From positions 20,934 to 84,933 of the forward strand of contig JANXYQ010000031.1 in the NCBI GenBank assembly GCA_025355995.1: a stretch of DNA of 64,000 bases, written 5' to 3'. Each line of letters starts with the position of its first letter. Position 1 is the stretch's first letter. Below the pieces are notes generated by a model, which did not search any database, was not told the origin of the DNA, and saw only the letters and a program-made list of their open reading frames with translations. Position numbers and translations under genes: made by a program. Shown in pieces: positions 50,553 through 59,653 of the stretch. Origin of the DNA: Spirochaetaceae bacterium. Lineage in GTDB: Bacteria; Spirochaetota; Spirochaetia; Treponematales; Rectinemataceae.

Positions 50553-51744
50553 GGCTATTCGCCCTTTCCGAATCCGAGGCCCTCGCCCTGGCCGCGCGGA
50601 GGCGGACGCCCTGTTTCGCCTATCGCCTCGACCTCGCGCGCGCGCGCTACGACGAGCTTCGCTCCGTCCTGCCCGCGCGCTCCGTCCTCGCCTACGCGGT
50701 CAAGGCCAATCCCGGCGGGGAGCTCGTCTCCGCCTTCGCGCGCAAGGGGGCCCACTTCGATTGCGCGTCGATAGGAGAGCTCGAGCTCGCCCGCGACGCC
50801 GCCGTCGGAGGATCCCGCGTGCTCTTCGCAGGCCCCGGGAAGACCGAGGAGGAGCTCCGCCTGGCCCTCGCGATGGGCGCCCGGATACAGGCCGACGGCA
50901 TCGAGGACATAGAGCGGATCGACTCGATAGCCGCCGAAGGCGGCCGGACCCTCCCCGTCCCGGTGAGCCTCCGCGTCAATCCGGTCTCGGGGATAGCCGA
51001 GGCCTCGCGCATAATCGGCGGCTCGGGGCCCTCTGCCTTCGGCGTCGACGAGGAGGGCGTATCGGCCTTCATGAAGGATGCCGCGCGCTTCGAGCGCGTC
51101 CGGATCGCCGGGCTCCAGGTCTTCGCCGCCAGCAACGAGCGAGACTACTCCCGGCTCCTCGCCAACCACCGCGCCGCCTTCGCGATCGGCGAGCGGCTAC
51201 AGGCGGAGACGGGCCGGCCTCTCGACCTGATCGACCTCGGCGGGGGACTCGGCATACCCTACTCGGAAGGCGAGGCCGAGCTCGAGGTCGCGGCCTTCGG
51301 CTCCGGCCTCGGCCTCCTCCTCGAGGAGAATGCCTGGTTCTCCGGCAGGATCGTGGTCGAGCCCGGCCGCTGGCTCGCCGCCCCTGCGGCGTCTACCTGT
51401 CGCGCGTGATCCGGACCAAGGAGAGCAGGGGCGAGTCCTTCGCCGTCCTCGAGGGAGGGCTCAACCACCTGCTGCGCCCCCTCCTCACCGGGCAGGCCTT
51501 CCCCGCCCTCGCCCCCGGCGTCTCCGGCGAGCCCCGCGCGACGACGCTCGCGGGGCCGCTGTGCACTTCGCTCGACCGCCTCGGCGTCGCCCGACTGCCC
51601 CCGCTCAAGGCCGGCGACCTCGTGATGCTCGGGCAGGCGGGCGCCTACGTCTTCACCCAGGCGATGACGGCCTTCTTGAGCCATCCGGCCGCCCGCGAGT
51701 ACTGGCTCGACGATTCTCCCGAAAAATCCCCCATGAAAGGCTGA
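50549..51744 (+). pseudogene. frameshifted fold-III PLP decarboxylase (LysA paralogue)
   Basis: The first half (50549 to about 51380) encodes a fold-type III decarboxylase barrel with the PLP Lys52 in Y-A-V-K-A-N-P and E-P-G-R at the phosphate site. In that frame the protein stops at 51409. The second half continues in the +1-related frame to 51744, with G-P-L-C-T-S-L-D carrying the expected catalytic Cys and G-Q-A-G-A-Y-x-F-T. Adding one C to the CCCC at 51381-51384 restores a continuous ~400-residue protein. Either the base is missing through sequencing error or the gene is broken. It is a paralogue, not a duplicate, of lysA just downstream. An LL-DAP, lysine, ornithine or other substrate is possible. 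Confidence 0.8.
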
Positions 51745-51747
51745 AGC

Positions 51748-53034
51748 ATGACCGAAAAACGATTCCCCCTCTCCAAGGCGAGGCTCGAGGCGATCTGCGC
51801 CGAGCATCCCACGCCCTTCCACCTCTACGACGAGGCGGCCATCCGCGAGAACGCGAGGGGTCTGAAGAAGGCCTTCGCGGTCCTCGGCGACGGCTTCAAG
51901 GAGTTCTTCGCGGTCAAGGCGCTGCCGAACCCCTTCATCCTCAAGATCCTCGCGGCCGAGGGCTTCGGCGCCGACGCCAGCTCCCTTCCCGAGATCGCCC
52001 TCGCGCTGAAGGCGGGGATCGGCGGGGAGGACATCATGTTCTCCTCGAACGACACGCCGCAAGCTGAGTTCGCGGCCGCGCTCAGGGCGGGTGCCATCGT
52101 CAACCTCGACGACATCTCCCATATCGAGAGCCTAGCGGCGGCGGGCGGAATCCCGGAGCTCGTCTGCTGCAGGTACAACCCCGGCGCGCTCAAGCAGGGG
52201 AACGCCATCATCGGCAAGCCCGAGGAGGCCAAGTACGGCTTCACGCGCGGCCAGCTCTTGGAGGGCTACCGAGGGCTCGAGGCCGGGGGAGCGAAGCGCT
52301 TCGGACTGCACACGATGGTGGCCTCCAACGAGCTCGACCCCGAGTATTTCATCGAGACGGGCCGGCTGCTATTCGAGCTCGTCGCGGAGCTGTCGGAGAA
52401 GATCGGCATCAGGTTCGAGTTCGTCAACCTGGGCGGCGGGATAGGCATACCCTATAGGCCCGAGCAGACCGCGGTGCCGCTCGCCCGCGTAGCCGCGGGG
52501 CTCAAATCCGCCTATGACGAGATCATCGTCCCCGCCGGCCTCTCTCCGCTCAAAACCTACATCGAGTGCGGGCGCGTCGTCACCGGCCCCTATGGCTATC
52601 TCGTATCCAGGGTCATCCACATGAAGGACACCTATCGGAAATACGTCGGCCTCGACGCCTCGATGGCCAACCTGATGAGGCCGGCCCTCTATGGCGCCTA
52701 CCACCACATCACCGTGCTGGGAAAGGAGGAGGCCGAGCCGATGGAGACCTACGACGTCACGGGCTCCCTATGCGAGAACAACGACAAGTTCGCCATCGGG
52801 CGCAGGCTGCCGGCGGTCGAGGTCGGCGACCTCGTGGCCATCCACGACTCGGGCGCCCACGGCCACGCCATGGGCTTCAATTACAACGGCAAGCTCAGGT
52901 CCGCGGAGTTCCTCCTCCGAGAGGACGGGAGCGTAGTCGAGATACGCAGGGCTGAGACGATGGACGACTATTTCAGTACCCTGGACTTCGCGCGGCTGGA
53001 TTCCTTCGAGGCGGGAGAGCGTCATGGGCGATGA
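51748..53034 (+). CDS. lysA: diaminopimelate decarboxylase
   Basis: A 428-residue LysA. The PLP lysine lies in F-F-A-V-K-A-L-P-N. G-L-H-T-M-V-A-S, L-G-G-G-I-G-I-P-Y and the G-S-L-C-E-N-N-D-K loop with the catalytic Cys follow. It decarboxylates meso-diaminopimelate to lysine. It overlaps dapL by 11 nt. The active-site C-E-N is slightly different from the common C-E-S-G-D, as in the longer LysA-like group. Confidence 0.88.
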   Translation: MTEKRFPLSKARLEAICAEHPTPFHLYDEAAIRENARGLKKAFAVLGDGFKEFFAVKALPNPFILKILAAEGFGADASSLPEIALALKAGIGGEDIMFSSNDTPQAEFAAALRAGAIVNLDDISHIESLAAAGGIPELVCCRYNPGALKQGNAIIGKPEEAKYGFTRGQLLEGYRGLEAGGAKRFGLHTMVASNELDPEYFIETGRLLFELVAELSEKIGIRFEFVNLGGGIGIPYRPEQTAVPLARVAAGLKSAYDEIIVPAGLSPLKTYIECGRVVTGPYGYLVSRVIHMKDTYRKYVGLDASMANLMRPALYGAYHHITVLGKEEAEPMETYDVTGSLCENNDKFAIGRRLPAVEVGDLVAIHDSGAHGHAMGFNYNGKLRSAEFLLREDGSVVEIRRAETMDDYFSTLDFARLDSFEAGERHGR

Positions 53035-54268
53035 AGCATTCACTACCCGAGTCGCGCGAAACGCGCGCTTCGCCAACCTTTCGGCGGGCTATCTATTCCC
53101 CGAGGTCGCCCGCAGGCGCAGGGCCTTCCAGGAGGCCAATCCGGGGGCCAGGGTGATCAGCCTCGGCGTGGGCAACACGACCGAGCCGCTGAGCCGGCGG
53201 ATAGCCGAGGGCCTGCGCCGCGGCGCGGAGAGGCTCGGCACCCTCCAGGGCTACTCGGGCTACGGCGACGAGCAGGGCTTGGGCGAGCTTAGAGCCGCGA
53301 TCGCGAAGCGGCTCTACCGGTGCAGGATCGAGCCGAGCGAGGTCTTCGTCTCCGACGGGGCGAAGTGCGACATCGGCAGGCTCCAGGCGATGTTCGGCCC
53401 CGGCGTCAGGATAGCGGTGCAGGACCCCGCCTACCCCGTCTACGTGGACGGCAGCGTCATCGCGGGGGCCGCGGGCGCGGCGAAAAGCGGAAGCGGGGCC
53501 GGCGGCTACGCGGGTATCGCCTACCTGCCCTGCTCGCCCTCGAACGGCTTCTTTCCCGACCTCTCGGCCGTTCCGGAGGCTGACCTCATCTATTTCTGCT
53601 CGCCCAACAACCCGACGGGAGCCTGCGCGACGAGGAGGCAGCTCGAGGAGCTCGTCGCCTTCGCCCGCGGGCGGGGCGCCATCGTCATTTACGACGCGGC
53701 CTACGCCGAGTACATCTCCGACCCAGCCCTGCCTAAGTCCATTTTCGAGATCGAGGGAGCCAGGGAGGTCGCCCTCGAGGTCAACTCCTTCTCCAAGCCG
53801 ATAGGCTTCACCGGGGTCCGGCTTGGCTGGACGGTCGTGCCGGCGGAGCTCCGCTTCTCGGACGGCACGCCGGTATCGAAGGACTGGAACCGCGTGATGA
53901 CGACCCTCTTCAACGGCGCCTCCAACATCGCCCAGGCCGGCGGCCTCGCGGCCCTCGAGGACGAGGGACTCGCCGAGCTGCGCGCCTCGGTCGCCTACTA
54001 CATGGGCAACGCCGCCGTCATCAAGGGCGGCCTCGACCGCCTCGGCGTCGAGAGCTACGGGGGGACGAACGCTCCCTACATCTGGGCCAAGTTCCCGGGC
54101 AGGAGCTCTTGGGAGGCTTTCGAGGAGATACTAACCGCCTGCGCCGTCGTCACGACGCCGGGCTCGGGCTTCGGCCCCGCGGGGGAGAGTTTCCTGCGCT
54201 TCAGCGCCTTCGGCCACCGCGAGGACGTCGAGGAGGCCGTGCGGAGGCTCGAGTCTAGTTTGGTCTAG
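53024..54268 (+). CDS. dapL: LL-diaminopimelate aminotransferase
   Basis: A 414-residue class I aminotransferase of the DapL type. F-A-N-L-S-A-G-Y-L-F-P-E-V-A-R-R and L-G-V-G-N-T-T-E-P-L match the DapL N-terminal signature. G-Y-S-G-Y-G-D-E-Q-G binds substrate, S-P-N-N-P-T-G is the aminotransferase core, and N-S-F-S-K-P-I-G-F-T-G carries the PLP lysine. It converts tetrahydrodipicolinate directly to LL-diaminopimelate using glutamate. With DapD and a DapE-like protein encoded in the same operon, both routes may be available, or DapL may act as the succinyl-DAP aminotransferase in place of DapC. Confidence 0.9.
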   Translation: MGDEAFTTRVARNARFANLSAGYLFPEVARRRRAFQEANPGARVISLGVGNTTEPLSRRIAEGLRRGAERLGTLQGYSGYGDEQGLGELRAAIAKRLYRCRIEPSEVFVSDGAKCDIGRLQAMFGPGVRIAVQDPAYPVYVDGSVIAGAAGAAKSGSGAGGYAGIAYLPCSPSNGFFPDLSAVPEADLIYFCSPNNPTGACATRRQLEELVAFARGRGAIVIYDAAYAEYISDPALPKSIFEIEGAREVALEVNSFSKPIGFTGVRLGWTVVPAELRFSDGTPVSKDWNRVMTTLFNGASNIAQAGGLAALEDEGLAELRASVAYYMGNAAVIKGGLDRLGVESYGGTNAPYIWAKFPGRSSWEAFEEILTACAVVTTPGSGFGPAGESFLRFSAFGHREDVEEAVRRLESSLV

Positions 54269-54335
54269 GGGCCTTCGGTGGACTAAAGCCTCCGCTACCG
54301 GGTATCATTGCGCCGGTTCGGAGGTATCTTTCGAC

Positions 54336-55346
54336 GTGCATCCAAAGGACAGTCCCGCCCCCGGTCCCGATAGCGGACGATCTTATACGCTCCTTTTCAA
54401 GGCCGGCGCCGCGGCCGCGATACTGATCCTCCTCTTGGGGGGCGGCTGGGCTTCTATAGCCCCGATAGGCCGCTCGGGAGGGGGAAGGATAGGCGCCGAG
54501 CTCGAGATCGATGCCATCTCGCGGGCGCTCGCGCCCGCGGCAGTAGCCTCGCGAGGGCCGGCGGAGACCGCCGCCGCCGCGAGCGCCCTCGTCCGAGCCG
54601 CCCGCAAGGCCGGGATCGACCCGAGGGAAGTCCTCTCCGCCGCCCTGCCCGAGCCTCGCAGGATCCTCGGCATGCTCGCCCTGGACCGCGATATCGAGGA
54701 CTTCCGAGAATACTCCGATCGCGAGGACGCGGCGGGAAGCTATTACCGGGAGGAGGCTCGCCTTTCCCTCGAGATGCGACCCCTCCGTGGCCGCTACGAG
54801 GGGGTTTTCGCCGCCGCCTACGCCGCCCTCGCCAGCCCGGCCACCGCCGGCCAAGCCGGCGCGAGGAAGCGCCCCTACATTGCGGCGCCCGACGATGTGT
54901 GGCTCCCGCCGAAAAGCGAGCTCCCCCTCTCTCACCCCTACGCCCTCGACGTGTTCTTCATGCACGTGGAGAAGAGCGGCGAGGCGGAGAAGGGGCCGGT
55001 GATCCGCGCCCTCTATCCGGGAATCGTCGTCGCGGCCGCCTACGACTGGACGGGCGGCCAGGGGGCGGCGAAGTACAGGAACGGTGGCTTGAGTCCCGCC
55101 TCCGGCAATGGCGTGGTCATCTACGACCCCTCCGCGCGGCTCTACTGCTCCTATTTCCACCTGAACAGCGTCGCCCTCAGGACGGGTGCGATAGTCGCAG
55201 CTGGGGAGGCCGTGGGCCGCGGGGGCAATTCGGGCATGAACGCGCGCACGGCCGAGCACGGGGAGCACGTCCATCTCGAGATTTTCGACGCGGCTCGCGA
55301 TGTCCCGCTCTCGGCCTACGAAATCCTCGAATTGCTGAAAAAATGA
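54336..55346 (+). CDS. M23 (LytM-type) metallopeptidase-domain membrane protein
   Basis: A 336-residue protein with an N-terminal transmembrane helix (~23-42), a helical stretch (~60-160) and a C-terminal M23 domain. The zinc ligands appear as S-H-P-Y-A-L-D-V (HxxxD) and H-V-H-L-E (HxH), with Y-F-H-L-N as the catalytic His region, so it should be an active peptidoglycan endopeptidase or amidase activator. The start is GTG with GGAGG 11 nt upstream, somewhat far. It follows dapL after 67 nt but is probably separate from the lysine operon. Confidence 0.85.
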   Translation: MHPKDSPAPGPDSGRSYTLLFKAGAAAAILILLLGGGWASIAPIGRSGGGRIGAELEIDAISRALAPAAVASRGPAETAAAASALVRAARKAGIDPREVLSAALPEPRRILGMLALDRDIEDFREYSDREDAAGSYYREEARLSLEMRPLRGRYEGVFAAAYAALASPATAGQAGARKRPYIAAPDDVWLPPKSELPLSHPYALDVFFMHVEKSGEAEKGPVIRALYPGIVVAAAYDWTGGQGAAKYRNGGLSPASGNGVVIYDPSARLYCSYFHLNSVALRTGAIVAAGEAVGRGGNSGMNARTAEHGEHVHLEIFDAARDVPLSAYEILELLKK

Positions 55347-55391
55347 TCGAATTCGCCGCTAAAAGGTATTCGATTCCACCACTAATAACTA

Positions 55392-55420
55392 TTGGAAAGT
55401 CGGGCGGAACGGCGTATGTT
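55392..55420 (+). promoter_or_regulatory. promoter of the outer-membrane protein gene
   Basis: TTGGAA (55392-55397), 17-nt spacer, TATGTT (55415-55420). The start would be near 55427, followed by AGGAGGT at 55444-55450. Confidence 0.55.
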
Positions 55421-55453
55421 AAGTATACCGGCTTCGGCCGACTAGGAGGTTCC

Positions 55454-56443
55454 ATGAAAAGGTCCCTCGCCATCGCGGCGATCGCCCTCACGGTAGCCGC
55501 AACGGCGTATACGCAAACGCTCGAAGGCTTCCAGACCGCATTTTCGAACTTCACAGGCGCCATGGCCGACAGCCTAGCCCTCAATTCGACCATCGGTTCC
55601 AATTGGTCCGACGCCTATGTCGGAAAATTCCCGCATTTAGGGGTCGGAGCGACGGTCGGATCGGCTTTCATCAAGGCCGACAGCGCGACCTCGCTTTTCG
55701 ATTCGATTGCGCCAGGCTCATTGCCATCCGAATTGAAAAGCCTAGGAATCCCCCTCCCCGCCGCCGTCGCGACCTTCAAGATCGGCCTGCCCTTCATCCC
55801 CCTCGATATCGGCGTTAAGGGAGGCTTCATTCCTACCTCGGTGGGCGAAAACCTAAAGACCTCTACCGGTGTCGCCGTCGACTACACCAACTTCGGCCTC
55901 CAGGTCCGCTACGCATTGGTGAAGCAGAATCTTCTTCTGCCCAATGTCAGTATTGGCGCCTCCTACAACTACTTGAAGGGCAGCATTTCCGCGCCCACTA
56001 ACATAGGCGCGAAGTCCTTCACCGTCGCAACCGACCAGGGCTCCACGACGATCACGGCAAGCGATCCGGCCCTCGCTCTCGGCTGGACCTCGAACACCGT
56101 CGACTTCACCGCCCAAGTGAGCAAGCTCCTGCTATTCGTCGTGCCCTATGCCGGCCTCGGGTACACGGTCGGATCTTCCTCGGTAACCGGGGGCGTTTCA
56201 TCTACGATGATCACGAACTACCCGGGCGGGATCTCGGCTCTCAATAGCCAGCTTGCCTCGATAGGAGGCCCGGAGATCGACGACCAGGGATTCACGTATA
56301 CGGGGAAGTCCTCGACCCCCGTTCTCCGCCTTTACGGCGGCCTGTCGCTGCGCATCATCGTCCTCGACATCGATACCCAGGTTATCTACGTGCCCGCCAC
56401 CAAGGCCCTGGGCGCCTCGGTGACCGCGCGCGTCCAGCTCTGA
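55454..56443 (+). CDS. outer-membrane beta-barrel protein of unknown function
   Basis: A 329-residue exported protein. The signal peptide (K-R-S-L-A-I-A-A-I-A...) ends near A-Y-T-Q. The mature sequence has repeated amphipathic strands with glycine- and aromatic-rich turns (G-V-G-A-T-V-G, F-I-P-L-D-I-G-V-K-G-G-F, G-A-S-Y-N-Y-L-K-G) and ends A-R-V-Q-L. AGGAGGT 3 nt before the ATG at 55454 fixes the start; the same frame is open upstream without family support. It resembles treponemal-type barrel proteins only in general character. The pore or ligand is unknown. Confidence 0.72.
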   Translation: MKRSLAIAAIALTVAATAYTQTLEGFQTAFSNFTGAMADSLALNSTIGSNWSDAYVGKFPHLGVGATVGSAFIKADSATSLFDSIAPGSLPSELKSLGIPLPAAVATFKIGLPFIPLDIGVKGGFIPTSVGENLKTSTGVAVDYTNFGLQVRYALVKQNLLLPNVSIGASYNYLKGSISAPTNIGAKSFTVATDQGSTTITASDPALALGWTSNTVDFTAQVSKLLLFVVPYAGLGYTVGSSSVTGGVSSTMITNYPGGISALNSQLASIGGPEIDDQGFTYTGKSSTPVLRLYGGLSLRIIVLDIDTQVIYVPATKALGASVTARVQL

Positions 56444-56513
56444 TCCTCCGCTAGTCCCATACGAAGCGGCGCCCCGTCTTTTCAAGGCGGGGCGTCGCCG
56501 TTTATAGTAAAGC

Positions 56514-57575
56514 ATGGCATCGACACGCACGACCTACGACGTCGTCGTCCTCGCTGGGGACATCGGCGGGACCAACGCGAACCTCGCCCTCATCGGCAAG
56601 AAGGGCGGCACCTTCACCCTCCTGATGGACAGGCACTACCGCACCAAGGACGAGCCCTCCCTCATCGAGCCCCTCGGCCGCTTCATCGAGGAGGCCGTCC
56701 GCGAGCACTCCGGCATGGCGCCGGAACTCTGCTGCATCTCCGGCGCCGGCCCCGTCGTGGACGGGCGCATCGTCCTCACAAACGCACCCTGGGCCATCGA
56801 CGCCAAGGCCGTCGAGTCGGCCTACTCCATGCCGACGATCCTGATAAACGACTTTACCGCCGTCTCCTACGGCGTCATCCTCCTCGATCCGGCCAACCCC
56901 GAGCAGATCACCCGCCTCCCCCACGGCGACGGCTCCCTCCCCGGCCCCCAGCCGGGCGTGCGGCTCATCGTCGGGGCGGGCACGGGACTCGGCGTCGGCT
57001 TCATCGTGAAGGTGCGCAACAAGGTGGAGGCCTTCCCCTCCGAGGGCGGGCATATAACCCTCCCCGTCTACGACGACGAGAGCCGCGGCTTCCAGCGCTG
57101 GCTCGAGGCCAAGTACGGCTTCGCGCCCGGGGCCGAGGCCGGGGTCTCGGGGCAGGGCATAGCGAACATCTTCGCCTATCTGGCCGAGCGGGAGGCGGCG
57201 GCCGGCAACCTGCCTGGCATGGTCGCGAAGGGGATACTCGAACTGCCTGAGGCCGAGCGTCCCGCCCCGGTCGCGCGGGGAGCCGGCTCCGACCTCCTGT
57301 GCTCCAAGGCGATGGACATGTTCGTCAAGCTCTACGCCCGCGTCGCCGCCGACCATACGGCTACCTTCCTTCCGGCCGGCGGCGTCTTCCTCGCGGGGGG
57401 CATCCCCGCCAAGAACGAGGAGCGCTTCCTCGAGGGCGGCCGCTTCATGTCGATGTTCGAGCGGAGCTACGCCAGGCACATCCGGGCGATCCTCGCGAAA
57501 ACCCCCGTCATGATAGTGAAGGACTATTCGATCTCGCTCTACGGCGCGGCCAACGCGGCCGTGGAGCTGTCTTGA
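56514..57575 (+). CDS. glk: glucokinase
   Basis: A 353-residue glucokinase of the Glk (non-ROK) type. A-G-D-I-G-G-T-N-A-N is the phosphate-binding loop. G-A-G-P-V-V-D-G-R and L-T-N-A-P-W, then I-N-D-F-T-A-V and G-A-G-T-G-L-G-V-G, follow the Glk pattern, with F-P-S-E-G-G-H near 180. It phosphorylates glucose with ATP. TATAGT ends 5 nt before the ATG and there is no Shine-Dalgarno, so this gene may also have a leaderless message; its -35 is weak. A CGCCCCG/CGGGGCG stem (56470-56494) lies just upstream. The stop overlaps the next start (TTGA). Confidence 0.92.
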   Translation: MASTRTTYDVVVLAGDIGGTNANLALIGKKGGTFTLLMDRHYRTKDEPSLIEPLGRFIEEAVREHSGMAPELCCISGAGPVVDGRIVLTNAPWAIDAKAVESAYSMPTILINDFTAVSYGVILLDPANPEQITRLPHGDGSLPGPQPGVRLIVGAGTGLGVGFIVKVRNKVEAFPSEGGHITLPVYDDESRGFQRWLEAKYGFAPGAEAGVSGQGIANIFAYLAEREAAAGNLPGMVAKGILELPEAERPAPVARGAGSDLLCSKAMDMFVKLYARVAADHTATFLPAGGVFLAGGIPAKNEERFLEGGRFMSMFERSYARHIRAILAKTPVMIVKDYSISLYGAANAAVELS

Positions 57576-59071
57576 ATCCCGCGCTCCTCGAGGACATGGC
57601 CGCGAAGGGCATAGACGCGGACCTCACCCTCTCCATCCTGGACGACTACAATGCGGGGCTCTACGACTCGGTCCGCCCCGTCCACGCGACGGGCGTACCC
57701 GCGGTGGACGGCCGCTCCGTGGTCTCCCTCGCCTCTTGCGACGGGCTTTCGTATGGAGTCGACGCGGCCGAGGCGGAGTCGAGGCTCGCCCGCTTCGGCC
57801 TCGGCTCCGGCGGCAAATCGGTCTTCGCCCGCGCCGACCTCGAGGCTATAGGCCTCGCCCTGCTCGGGCGCACGGCCTACGGCGTGCTCAACGGCGGCTC
57901 GGCCACGAGCTACGCCGATTCGAAGAAGAACCTCGCATTCGGGAAGGAGGCCTTCGACGCCCTCGCCCCCGCCTACGCGACCTTGGCGCCCCTCTGCAAG
58001 GACAGGCCGAAAGGCCTCACCCCCGCCTACCTCGAGCCGGACGGCAGCCCGGGCGCGAGCTTCCTTCTCCTCAAGATGCGCGCCCGCCTGGTGGCCGCGG
58101 CCGCGGCGAGGCGCCGCGGCGAGGAGGTGGACGACTCCTTCATGCCCCTCTTCCAGATGACGAGCGTCTCGAACGACGACGAGCTCGAGGCGGCCTACCG
58201 CGAGTACCGCGGCCACCCCTTCATCGAGCCCCTGGCGCGGGACCTGGGGATCGACGGCGCGCGCTGGGCGACGGGCGTCCAGCCCATGATCGCCGCGTAT
58301 TCCCACTCCTCCGAAGGGCGGCCAAAGCGTGTCTTCGACCGCGCCCACGGCCGGCCCGGCTCGAGCCTGGCCCTGCCCGGCGGCCACGGCCAATGTTTCC
58401 GCGTCCTCGCGCCGACCCTTCGCGCGTTGCGCGACGCAGGGGCCAGATTCGCCTATCTCGGGAACGTGGACAACCTGGGCTACGCGCCCGACCCCGTCGA
58501 GATCGCCATCCTCGCCCTCTCCGGCCTTCCCGCCGCCTTCGATTTCTCGATCCGCACGCCGATGGACGTCAAGGGCGGGATCCTCGTCGAGACCGACGGC
58601 GGTCGCGAGGGCGAGCCATCGCGGCGCACGGTGGCCGACATAGGCCCCGCCATCTCCTTCGAGGAGGTCGCCAAGCTCGAATCGGGGGGCGCGTCGATAC
58701 TCTTCAATTGCGCGATCGGCCTCTTCGACCTCGATTGGCTCGTGCCGAGGCTGGACGAGATCGGCCGCGGCTTGCCCGTCCGATTCACGGACCAGGACAA
58801 AGACGCCGGCAGGTACTCGCAGGCCGAGCAGGTTACCTGGGAAGTCGCCGGGATACTGCCGGGCTTCCTCGCCTTCGCGGTCGACAAGTACGACCGATTC
58901 ATCGCCGCCAAGCTCCTCGCGGAGACCCTGCTCACGAGCGGCGCCGCCGCCGGCGACGCTCGCATCCCCGCGGTGCTCGCCGAGACATCGCGAAAGCTCA
59001 AGGCAGCCCTCGAGCGGAAGCTGGCGGGCTCCTGCGGCCTCGAGGCGCGGGACGGCCGCTGGAGCGCCTAG
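57572..59071 (+). CDS. UDPGP-family UDP-sugar pyrophosphorylase
   Basis: A 499-residue nucleotidyltransferase of the UDPGP type. The N-terminal core has G-R-T-A-Y-G-V-L-N-G-G-S-A-T-S and K-D-R-P-K-G-L. The uridine-binding P-G-G-H-G-Q-C-F and Y-L-G-N-V-D-N-L-G-Y motifs follow. It should make UDP-glucose (or UDP-GlcNAc/GalNAc) from UTP and the sugar-1-phosphate. The TTG start at 57572 overlaps the glucokinase stop, coupling the two. With the mutase at 41015 the path glucose to glucose-6-P to glucose-1-P to UDP-glucose is complete within the window. This eukaryote-like family is less usual in bacteria than GalU. Confidence 0.85.
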   Translation: MNPALLEDMAAKGIDADLTLSILDDYNAGLYDSVRPVHATGVPAVDGRSVVSLASCDGLSYGVDAAEAESRLARFGLGSGGKSVFARADLEAIGLALLGRTAYGVLNGGSATSYADSKKNLAFGKEAFDALAPAYATLAPLCKDRPKGLTPAYLEPDGSPGASFLLLKMRARLVAAAAARRRGEEVDDSFMPLFQMTSVSNDDELEAAYREYRGHPFIEPLARDLGIDGARWATGVQPMIAAYSHSSEGRPKRVFDRAHGRPGSSLALPGGHGQCFRVLAPTLRALRDAGARFAYLGNVDNLGYAPDPVEIAILALSGLPAAFDFSIRTPMDVKGGILVETDGGREGEPSRRTVADIGPAISFEEVAKLESGGASILFNCAIGLFDLDWLVPRLDEIGRGLPVRFTDQDKDAGRYSQAEQVTWEVAGILPGFLAFAVDKYDRFIAAKLLAETLLTSGAAAGDARIPAVLAETSRKLKAALERKLAGSCGLEARDGRWSA

Positions 59072-59545
59072 CCTCCTTGCGCGGGCCCTTCGGCCGGCAG
59101 CATCGATTCCCGCAAGCGCTGAGATCGTGTCGGGCAAGACCCGCCAGAGCTCATCTAGGCGAGCGATTTCGACCCAGGCTTTCGGCATCTCCGGCATCCG
59201 TCGCGACTGTCGGCGCGTGGCCGGCGATATGCCAGCCTGCGGTTCGCCGCGGTCGTAATACCCCTCGCCATTGCAGGCGAGGTCCTCTTGCCAACCCTCG
59301 GAACGCGGGCTGGGCTGGATCGCCCGCAGGGTACGCGACCAAGAAGGGTCGGCGTTCGTAGACCATGGAGCGGCGTGGGCGATAGGGGGTTCCTGCGAGT
59401 ATCGGAGGCCGCTCGCAGCGTGAAAAATCGGCTCAAGGAGTTGAGGGATATAGGCTTGGGCCTCGGCCGCCCGATTATTAATGCATCCGCTAAGCCGCAC
59501 AACGCGGGCACGGCGAGCGAAATTTTCGACCCTGACTGGATTGCG
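59072..59545. other. non-coding stretch with no supported gene
   Basis: About 470 bases follow the pyrophosphorylase gene. Short open frames on both strands read as compositional noise, with no start signals, no domain resemblance and no consistent codon bias. A minus-strand reading frame through it has no recognisable family. Nothing further is supported until the promoter at 59546. Confidence 0.5.
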
Positions 59546-59574
59546 TTGACAGACTGAAGTATTCTATTTATCAT
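59546..59574 (+). promoter_or_regulatory. promoter of the clostripain-like lipoprotein gene
   Basis: TTGACA (59546-59551), 17-nt spacer, TATCAT (59569-59574). Transcription should start near 59581, giving a ~73-nt leader ending in AAGGAG before the TTG at 59654. Confidence 0.8.
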
Positions 59575-59653
59575 CCTGAAAGTCGTCTATTCCTAGTAAA
59601 AAAAGGTGTGCCAAGAGCGCTTCAACGCGCATTAATACGACAAGGAGTCCTCA

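Noticed and set aside
54899..55453. A longer N-terminal extension of the outer-membrane protein gene at 55454
   Set aside because: It overlaps the M23 peptidase in another frame and lacks a signal peptide; AGGAGGT supports 55454.
59155..59574. A possible ~139-codon gene on the minus strand in the gap before the clostripain-like gene
   Set aside because: Its translation is low-complexity Arg/Pro/Ser without a domain, start signal or promoter, and the promoter for the plus-strand gene overlaps it.
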